From Clostridia bacterium (GTDB lineage Bacteria; Bacillota; Clostridia; TANB77; CAG-508), in the NCBI GenBank assembly GCA_017524665.1, contig JAFXVF010000001.1, positions 1 to 45,646 on the forward strand: a DNA stretch of 45,646 nucleotides, given 5' to 3'. Positions 36,641 through 43,328 of this stretch are shown one piece after another; the stretch's first letter is position 1, and every line of letters starts with the position of its first letter. A program made the translations under genes and the position numbers. The notes under the pieces were generated by a model. That model was not told the origin of the DNA. It did not search any database and worked only from the letters and a program-made list of their open reading frames with translations.

Positions 36641-37708
36641 ATGAAACTTGTAAATAGTCAAAATGAAAAAGCATATACAGAATTTTTAGAAAAACATGAA
36701 AGGTGCAATTTCCAACAGTCAATTGAATGGGGAAAAGTAAAAGAAAGCTGGAGACATGAGATTGTTCTAGCAGAAGATGAAAACGGGAATATTATAGGCT
36801 CAGTAAGTGTGCTAATACGAAAAATCCCTATTTTTGGTAATATTATGTATTCACCAAGAGGACCGATATGTGACATACATGATGAAAATGTTATGAGACA
36901 GCTCACAGAAGGTCTAAAGGAACTTGCAAAAAAAGAAAATGCTTTTGTACTAAAAATAGAGCCTGACATCAAAAGTGATGATACAGACTTTAGAGAAATT
37001 GTAGAAGAAATTGGATATAAAATAAAAGATGATGCCAAAAATTTTGAGGAAGAAATACAACCAAGATATGTATTTAGGTTAGACATCAAAGGAAAAAGTG
37101 AAGACGAAGTTTTTGAAGCATTTCATTCTAAAACAAGATACAATGTAAGACTTGCAGCTAAAAAGGGAGTTGAAATCAAAGAAGGCAGCAGAGACGATTT
37201 AAAAGACTTTCACAAAATAATGATTGAAACAGGAACTCGTGATGGTTTTATGATTAGACCACTTTCATATTTCGAAAAAATGTATGATGAACTTGCACCA
37301 AAGCATATGAAACTTTTGATGGCATATCATGAAGGACAAGCAATAGCTGGGATAATCATTATTATGTATGGCAATAAGTCTTGGTATTTATATGGCGCAA
37401 GTAGTAATTCTTTTAGAAATTTAATGCCTAATTATTTATTGCAATGGGAAGGAATAAGATCGGCTATAGCACAAGGACATGATATGTATGATTTTAGAGG
37501 AGTTTCAGGAGTTGTTGACGAAAACCATCCTCAATATGGATTATACAGATTTAAAAAAGGCTTTGGAGCTGAATTTACAGAATTCATAGGGGAAATATAT
37601 ATACCATTTAAGCCGATAACCTATAAACTATATAAAATCACAGAAAAGATATACAAAAAAATTGTGCTTTCAAAAGGAAAAATAAAAAAACAAGGCGAAA
37701 ACAAATAA
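36641..37708 (+). CDS. FemAB/FemX-type peptidoglycan bridge aminoacyltransferase
   Basis: 355 aa with two GNAT-like halves. Seen: an N-terminal FLEKHERCNFQQSIEWGKVK (typical FemX start with QS-x-W), SPRGPICDIHD, the second GNAT motif MAYHEGQAIAGIIIIMYGNK with YLYGASS, DFRGVSG, and the terminal GLYRFKKGFG. Known: these tRNA-dependent enzymes add amino acids such as glycine, serine or alanine to the lipid II stem peptide. Placement between a class A PBP and alanine racemase fits cell-wall precursor modification. The amino acid cannot be told from the sequence. Confidence 0.9.
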   Translation: MKLVNSQNEKAYTEFLEKHERCNFQQSIEWGKVKESWRHEIVLAEDENGNIIGSVSVLIRKIPIFGNIMYSPRGPICDIHDENVMRQLTEGLKELAKKENAFVLKIEPDIKSDDTDFREIVEEIGYKIKDDAKNFEEEIQPRYVFRLDIKGKSEDEVFEAFHSKTRYNVRLAAKKGVEIKEGSRDDLKDFHKIMIETGTRDGFMIRPLSYFEKMYDELAPKHMKLLMAYHEGQAIAGIIIIMYGNKSWYLYGASSNSFRNLMPNYLLQWEGIRSAIAQGHDMYDFRGVSGVVDENHPQYGLYRFKKGFGAEFTEFIGEIYIPFKPITYKLYKITEKIYKKIVLSKGKIKKQGENK

Positions 37709-37720
37709 AGGAGAATATAT

Positions 37721-38838
37721 TTGAAAACACTTGTTATAAAAAAAGAAGATTTAACCAATAACATAAATGAAATAAAAAAATTTGCTCTAAAGAATGAAAC
37801 AAAGAAAAATGATAAAGAATATGAAATAATAGCAGTAGTAAAGGGCAATGGATATGGAATAGGACTAATTCAATATGCTAGTGTCCTTGTTGAGCAAGGA
37901 ATACATTATTTAGCAGTCTCTTCACCAGAGGAAGCGATTGAAATAAAAAAAGCAGGAATAAATGCTAATGTCATTTTATTAGCATCAATTTGCAATGAAT
38001 CTGAAGTAAAGGAACTTATAGAAAATGATGTAATATTAACTATTGGTTCAAAAGAAGCGGCAATTGTTGCAAACAAATTAAGCAATGATAGAAAAGTTAG
38101 AGCACATATAAAAATAGATACTGGTTTTGGAAGATATGGATTTAAATATTCTGACACAGAAACAATAATAGAAACATACAAAAACTATCCTAATTTACAA
38201 ATAGAAGGGACATTTTCTCATTTTTCTGAAAGCTTCAAGAAAAATGGAAAATATACAAAGCTACAGTTTGATAGATTTATGTCAGTTATAGATACTTTAA
38301 AGAAAAATGACATTAATCCTGGAATGCTTCACATTTGCAACTCATTTGCTTTTTTAAATAATCCTTCAATGCACCTTGATGCTTCTAGAATTGGGTCAGC
38401 ACTTGTTGGAAGAGTAGGATTAAGAAATGATATTTCATTAAAGAAAATTGGTATTATGGAGACAAAAATTTGCGAGCTAAAAATGCTAAAAAAGGGCGAA
38501 CCAATCCGGATATTGTAGAACGGAAAAAGCAAGGCGAGATATAATTGTTGGAATAGTACCAGTACGGATATGCAGATGGTATAGACTTAAAACTTACCGA
38601 AGATACGTATACCTTTTTTGACAGAGCAAAGAAACTATACCATGCACTAAAAGATTTACCAAGCAAAGGGAAAAAAATGGTTATGGTAGACAATAAGCCA
38701 TGTAGAATACTTGGAAGAATTGGAATGAACTGCATCGAAATTGATGTAACTGATATAGACGCCAAAATAGGCAGCACTGTATTAATTGATGTAAAACCTA
38801 TGTATATACAAAGTAATATAAGAAGGGAGTATAGATAA
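37721..38838 (+). CDS. alr: Alanine racemase, two +1 shifts at CGG (38507 and 38565)
   Basis: Start TTG 37721 behind AAGGAG. Frame 1 includes the PLP lysine in AVVKGNGYG (K41) and HIKIDTGFGRYGF, and meets CGG at 38507-38509 after KGEPI; skipping C38507 gives IGYCRTEKARRD. Nineteen codons later a second CGG (38565-38567) follows IVGIVPV; skipping C38565 gives VGYADGIDLKL, with the conserved GYADG motif, then GRIGMNCIEIDVT and a TAA at 38836-38838. Joined as 37721-38506, 38508-38564 and 38566-38838 it is 371 aa, the usual length. Known: it makes D-alanine for the wall. The stop is directly followed by the next ATG. Without both shifts no functional enzyme would be made. Confidence 0.9.
38507..38509 (+). 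other. CGG +1 frameshift site 6 (alr, first)
   Basis: Zero frame ATC-CGG-ATA; needed frame ATC-(C)-GGA-TAT, giving PIGY. Confidence 0.87.
38565..38567 (+). other. CGG +1 frameshift site 7 (alr, second)
   Basis: Zero frame GTA-CGG-ATA; needed frame GTA-(C)-GGA-TAT, giving VGYADG. Confidence 0.87.
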
Positions 38839-39612
38839 ATGGAAGAAAATCAAAACAAAATAACCTTCTTTACTCGTGTAAAATGGGCAATATTTAATTT
38901 GGAAAATTATGATTTTTTTGCAGTAGAAAGTACTAAAAAAGCAATATTATATTTTATAACACTTATGATATTCTTTGCGCTACTTACATCAATTGGAATA
39001 ACTTATAAATTTGCTAACAGTGATTTAAGTTCATTAGCAGCAACACAAGAATATATAACACAAGATATGATTGACAAACTACAAACAACACCACAAGGGC
39101 AGCTTTACGTTAGCTTTTACTTGGTTAGCACGATTTATATATTTGGTGTTTATACAGTTATGGCAATAATAGATGTAGTACTACTGTCACTTCTTGGATT
39201 ACTAACATCACGAATCATAAGGATATCATTAAGATATTCACCAATATTTAATATTTCGATATATTCATTAACTTTATCAATTGTATTAAATTGTATTTAT
39301 GTGTTCATTAATAGTTTTACAAATTTTGAAATAAAATATTTTCAGATTATGTACAACGCAATAGCATATATATACTTAGTTACAGCTATTTTAATGATAA
39401 GGTCAGAGATGATAAAACAAGAACTTGAACTTGCAAAGCTTGCTGAAGAGCAAAAAAAAGTTAGAGAAGAAATTGACGAACAAACAGAAAAGCCAGAAGA
39501 AAAACAGGAAAAACCAGAAAAAGAAGAAAAGGAAAAAGAAAAAAAGAATGATCAAGAAAATGGTGCAGATGGTGAAGTTGTTACCCCAATAATTACACAC
39601 AATGGCGACTAA
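38839..39612 (+). CDS. DUF1189-type membrane protein
   Basis: 257 aa. Seen: a short cytoplasmic start with FFTRVKWAIFNLENYDFF, then about five transmembrane helices (about 34-55, 95-120, 122-140, 152-175, 180-195), and a long highly charged Glu/Lys C-terminal coil (about 200-245). This matches the layout of DUF1189 proteins; function unknown. The ATG abuts the alr stop codon (TAA-ATG), with AGAAGGGAG about 12 bases upstream inside alr. It is therefore coupled to the doubly frameshifted alr frame, further evidence that the shifted frame is the one translated. Confidence 0.75.
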   Translation: MEENQNKITFFTRVKWAIFNLENYDFFAVESTKKAILYFITLMIFFALLTSIGITYKFANSDLSSLAATQEYITQDMIDKLQTTPQGQLYVSFYLVSTIYIFGVYTVMAIIDVVLLSLLGLLTSRIIRISLRYSPIFNISIYSLTLSIVLNCIYVFINSFTNFEIKYFQIMYNAIAYIYLVTAILMIRSEMIKQELELAKLAEEQKKVREEIDEQTEKPEEKQEKPEKEEKEKEKKNDQENGADGEVVTPIITHNGD

Positions 39613-39654
39613 AATTATTAAACCAAACTGCAAAAAATAATAAAGGAGGCACTC

Positions 39655-41448
39655 ATGAAAGAAAAGCCAAATAAAAATAAACTCTATTATTCGATTTTAA
39701 TTTCTGTAGCAATAATACTTACGATAGCTGTTGCTGTTGTATTATTATTAACAAAACCAAAGGAAGAAAAAGACGAGAAGGAACTTGCATATACAGATCT
39801 TATCCAAATGGTTGCAAACAGTGAAATCGAGAAAATTGAAATGACAGTCGGAAGCACTTCTGTTAAAGTTACATTAAAAGGAGCTGAAGAAGGAGAAGAA
39901 AAGAACGCAATAGTTCCAAGCACACAAGCATTTATAGAACTTATACAAGAAGAAAAATTAAATGGAAATGATATAGAACTTGTACAAAAACCAGCAAGCG
40001 TTGTATCAAAAATATTTGATACGGTATTTTCTTTAATCCCTACATTTATGATCGTTGCATTGTTTATTATGGTATTTAAAATGCAAGGACTTGGTGACAA
40101 AGGGAAAATATATGGTGGAGACGAAAACCTAGATACAGGAGTTACATTCAAAGATGTGGCAGGATTAGATGAGGAAAAAGCAGAACTTATAGAAGTTGTA
40201 GATTTCCTTAAAAACCCTGAAGAATTTCAAAAGATGGGTGCAAAAATTCCAAGAGGAATTCTATTATATGGAAAGCCTGGAACAGGTAAAACACTTATAG
40301 CAAAGGCAATTGCTGGAGAAGCGGGTGTTCCATTTATAACAATGAGTGGATCAGAATTTATTGAAATGTTCGCAGGATTGGGTGCATCAAGAGTTAGAAA
40401 ATTGTTTGAAAAAGCAAAGAAGATATCTCCTTGTATAGTATTTATTGATGAGATAGATGCTATTGGTTCTAGAAGAACAAGCAATAGTGGAGGAGAGTCA
40501 GAAAATAACCAAACATTAAACCAATTATTAGTTGAAATGGATGGATTTGAAAGTACAGAAACTGTTATTGTATTAGCTGCAACAAACAGACCTGAAATGT
40601 TAGATAAAGCACTATTAAGACCAGGAAGATTTGATAGACAAATTACAATTGCAGCTCCAGACTTAAATGGAAGAGAAGCAATTTTAGAAACACATGCAAA
40701 AGACAAGAATTTTGCAGAAGACGTAAACTTAAAAGATATTGCAGGAGATACAGCAGGATTTACAGGTGCAGAATTAGCAAATATTTTAAATGAAGCTGCT
40801 ATTATTGCAACAATAAAGAAGCATGAAGTTATTACAAAACAAGATTTAGATGATGCTGTTAAAAAAGTAACAGTAGGATTAGAAAAACATAGCAGAGTAG
40901 TTTCTGAAAAAGACAAAAAGTTAACTGCATATCATGAGGCTGGACATGCAATAGTAAGTAAATTTCTACCAACTCAGCAAGATGTTAAAGAAGTATCAAT
41001 TATTCCAAGAGGTGTAGCTGGTGGATACACAATGTATAAAACAAACGAAGACAAGTATTATATATCTAGAACAGAAATGAAAGAAAAACTTGTAGCACTT
41101 CTAGGAGGTAGGGCAGCAGAAAAAATAGCTCTAAATGATATTTCAACAGGTGCAAGCAATGACATTGAAGTTGCTACAGAAATTGCAACAGATATGGTAA
41201 CATACTATGGAATGAGCGATGTAATAGGACCTATTACTCTTAAACCGAAAGATGCATATGAGCAAAGAATTTATGGAGAAAATATTGATGCAGCAATTGG
41301 ATCAGAAGTTAAAAACTTGATTGATAACGCATACAAAGAAGCTCAAGAAATTATTTTAGCACACATGGATAAATTGCATGCGGTTGCAAATAAACTGTTA
41401 GAAAAAGAAATAATATCTGCAGAAGAATTTAATGAATTTTTCAAATAA
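39655..41448 (+). CDS. ftsH: ATP-dependent zinc metalloprotease FtsH
   Basis: 597 aa. Seen: two membrane helices (about 9-33 and 120-142) with a small extracytoplasmic domain between, an AAA+ module with Walker A GKPGTGKT (206-213), FIDEIDAIG and the second-region-of-homology RPGRFDRQ, and the zinc-protease site HEAGH (427-431). Known: a membrane-bound hexamer that degrades misfolded membrane proteins and regulators. ATG 39655 follows AAGGAGG. It is slightly shorter than many FtsH proteins, lacking an extended C-terminal tail. Confidence 0.96.
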   Translation: MKEKPNKNKLYYSILISVAIILTIAVAVVLLLTKPKEEKDEKELAYTDLIQMVANSEIEKIEMTVGSTSVKVTLKGAEEGEEKNAIVPSTQAFIELIQEEKLNGNDIELVQKPASVVSKIFDTVFSLIPTFMIVALFIMVFKMQGLGDKGKIYGGDENLDTGVTFKDVAGLDEEKAELIEVVDFLKNPEEFQKMGAKIPRGILLYGKPGTGKTLIAKAIAGEAGVPFITMSGSEFIEMFAGLGASRVRKLFEKAKKISPCIVFIDEIDAIGSRRTSNSGGESENNQTLNQLLVEMDGFESTETVIVLAATNRPEMLDKALLRPGRFDRQITIAAPDLNGREAILETHAKDKNFAEDVNLKDIAGDTAGFTGAELANILNEAAIIATIKKHEVITKQDLDDAVKKVTVGLEKHSRVVSEKDKKLTAYHEAGHAIVSKFLPTQQDVKEVSIIPRGVAGGYTMYKTNEDKYYISRTEMKEKLVALLGGRAAEKIALNDISTGASNDIEVATEIATDMVTYYGMSDVIGPITLKPKDAYEQRIYGENIDAAIGSEVKNLIDNAYKEAQEIILAHMDKLHAVANKLLEKEIISAEEFNEFFK

Positions 41449-41476
41449 AAATAAATAAATTTAACATGATTAAATC

Positions 41477-41514
41477 AAAAAGATAGCTTTTTATATTAAG
41501 AAGCTATCTTTTTT
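41477..41514 (+). terminator. Intrinsic terminator after ftsH
   Basis: AAAAAGATAGCTT (41477-41489) pairs with AAGCTATCTTTTTT (41501-41514) and is followed by TG then more T. Confidence 0.87.
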
Positions 41515-41567
41515 GTTTGACTTAGCAATAAAGCCAGAATGCTTACGGAAGAAGGAACTTCAACCAC

Positions 41568-41641
41568 GTTACAAAAATATTACATTTTTATTACATTTTT
41601 TTTACAAAAAGCTTTACAAATTGTTGTATCCGTAATATAAT
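41568..41641 (+). promoter_or_regulatory. Five direct NTTACA repeats abutting the promoter of the sortase locus
   Basis: GTTACA 41568-41573, ATTACA 41579-41584, ATTACA 41590-41595, TTTACA 41601-41606 and TTTACA 41613-41618 repeat with periods 11, 11, 11 and 12. The last copy is the minus 35; after a 17-base spacer TATAAT follows (41636-41641). Read on the other strand the spacing is TGTAAT-N5-TGTAAT-N5-TGTAAC, fitting the WalR box (TGTWAH-N5-TGTWAH); read forward it also resembles a Pho box. Helically phased half-sites running into the minus 35 are typical of activation by an OmpR-family response regulator. Confidence 0.72.
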
Positions 41642-41721
41642 AGTCACGTAAAATTATGGATTAATTTTACTATTTTATATTCTAAAGTATTTATATGTGA
41701 AAATTTTAAGGAGGAAATGGT

Positions 41722-42714
41722 ATGAAAAACAAAAAAATTAAATGGGTGTTAGCTACATTAACAATAGCAATTATATTATTAATAGCTACACCTATTTTTG
41801 CGGCAAGCGAAAATGTGCAAGTTGTAAAAAAATCAGATACGGATTATTTGATTTATTTAAAAGGCAGTTTAAATGAAGAGTTTGAATTTGCTTTTTCGAA
41901 TGACAAGGAAATAAGCAAAGACGAATTAGTATTTCAAAATTCTGCTAAAGATATGCAAGGAGAAGAAGCAAATAGCATTGCTTATGTTGATTCTGAATTG
42001 TATGGAACATATTTCTCAAAAGACGCATATCTATGGGCAAGAACAAGTGATGGTAAATACATAGTAGAAGCAGAATCTGTAGATTTAAAATCTGCACTTA
42101 CAGAAAATGATATAGAAACAGCAAATAGCATGACAAAAAGAATTTCTGTAGATACAAAACAGATTTATGAAAAACCAGTAGAAAACGTTGATGGTGTAAA
42201 AATAACAAAAACAGTTGGAAAAGTTGTTGTAACAGAGGAAGGAAAAACTGCATATCAACTTATAAAAGTAGAAGAAACAGGTGAAACTGCTGAATTTGCA
42301 AAAATGATAAATGACCTTGCAGCTGGAAAAACTGGAGAAAACTATTATGAAGAAATAGAGATTTCCAAAGAGTTTTTAGATTTATACAATAAATTATTAC
42401 CTGCTTATGGAGATAAAAAATGGGCAGAGCCAACGAACAACGAAATTCTTCAACCAGAAGAAGCAAAAGAAAATGATGAATATATAATATTCTTAAAAAA
42501 TGAGCAAAATGGAAAAACAACATATGATGTTCAATTGTTAAAAAGTTTTGAAGACTACAAACCAGAAGTAATTTCTGAAAAAGTAGTTTCAAAATTACCA
42601 GTAACAGCTGATGATCCTACATTATTTATAATTTTAGGAATTTTAGTTGTAGCAATTGTTGTTGTTGTAATAGCAAAGATATTTGTTAACAAAAATGAGA
42701 AAATGGGTGAGTAA
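41722..42714 (+). CDS. Sortase-anchored surface protein (LPVTA)
   Basis: 330 aa behind AAGGAGG. Seen: a signal peptide (1-27, ending PIFA), an extracellular region of about 260 residues without a recognised domain, a sorting signal LPVTA at 292-296, a hydrophobic helix (about 300-322) and a short tail with Lys residues. Known: sortases cut between Thr and Gly/Ala and join the protein to the wall; class D-type enzymes favour LPxTA. Its stop codon is two bases before the sortase start, so the pair is coupled and the sortase probably processes this protein. Alternatives: a plain C-terminal membrane anchor. Confidence 0.82.
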   Translation: MKNKKIKWVLATLTIAIILLIATPIFAASENVQVVKKSDTDYLIYLKGSLNEEFEFAFSNDKEISKDELVFQNSAKDMQGEEANSIAYVDSELYGTYFSKDAYLWARTSDGKYIVEAESVDLKSALTENDIETANSMTKRISVDTKQIYEKPVENVDGVKITKTVGKVVVTEEGKTAYQLIKVEETGETAEFAKMINDLAAGKTGENYYEEIEISKEFLDLYNKLLPAYGDKKWAEPTNNEILQPEEAKENDEYIIFLKNEQNGKTTYDVQLLKSFEDYKPEVISEKVVSKLPVTADDPTLFIILGILVVAIVVVVIAKIFVNKNEKMGE

Positions 42715-42715
42715 A

Positions 42716-43306
42716 ATGAAAAAAGTATTAAATATACTTTTAGGATTACTAATAATTGCAACAGTAGTTGTTATAATTCTTATTATTGTTAAATACAGTA
42801 ATAATCAAGCAAATGAGAGAGCACTTGAAAAGGTTTTAGAACAAATAAAAAGTGAAGCTAATATAAACACCCAGGACGTACAAGAAGACCAAAAAACAGA
42901 AATAGAATATAAAGGATATAAAGTAGTAGGAACGATAAAAATATCAAAAATTAATATAGAATACCCAATTTTAGAAATAACAACTTCTGGATCAATGAAG
43001 TATTCAATAACAAAATTTTGGGGAGACAAAATAAACGAAGTAGGTAATGTTTGTTTTGCAGGACACAACAATTATGATGGAACGATGTTTGGCAAAACAA
43101 AGGAATTAGAAGTTGGAGACACTTTTGAACTAACAGATACAGATAACATTACCAAAACATATAAAATATTTAAGAAATATATTACAGATCCAGATGACAT
43201 TTCAGTAATTGAAACTGAAGAATTTGGAACAAGAGAGGCAACTCTAATAACTTGTAGCAATGGAAATAGAGAAAGATTAATACTTAAGGCAAGAGAAGAA
43301 AAATAA
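42716..43306 (+). CDS. Sortase (class D-like)
   Basis: 196 aa from ATG 42716 behind GGTGAG; a longer upstream frame overlaps the previous gene. Seen: an N-terminal membrane helix (about 4-25), then a sortase barrel with the catalytic His in FAGHNNYDG (His117), Cys in ATLITCSNG (Cys180, TLxTC form) and Arg187 in RERLIL. Known: a transpeptidase that attaches LPxT-type proteins to peptidoglycan or to pilin. The TLxTC motif and the neighbouring LPVTA substrate favour class D, but class C/B cannot be excluded. Middle gene of a three-gene surface locus. Confidence 0.9.
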   Translation: MKKVLNILLGLLIIATVVVIILIIVKYSNNQANERALEKVLEQIKSEANINTQDVQEDQKTEIEYKGYKVVGTIKISKINIEYPILEITTSGSMKYSITKFWGDKINEVGNVCFAGHNNYDGTMFGKTKELEVGDTFELTDTDNITKTYKIFKKYITDPDDISVIETEEFGTREATLITCSNGNRERLILKAREEK

Positions 43307-43328
43307 ATTTTAAATGGGGGAAATAAAG

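Noticed and set aside
41515..41640. A CRISPR-like or satellite reading of the TTACA repeats
   Set aside because: Units are six bases with 5-6 base spacers directly joined to a promoter, which fits regulator half-sites rather than a CRISPR array.
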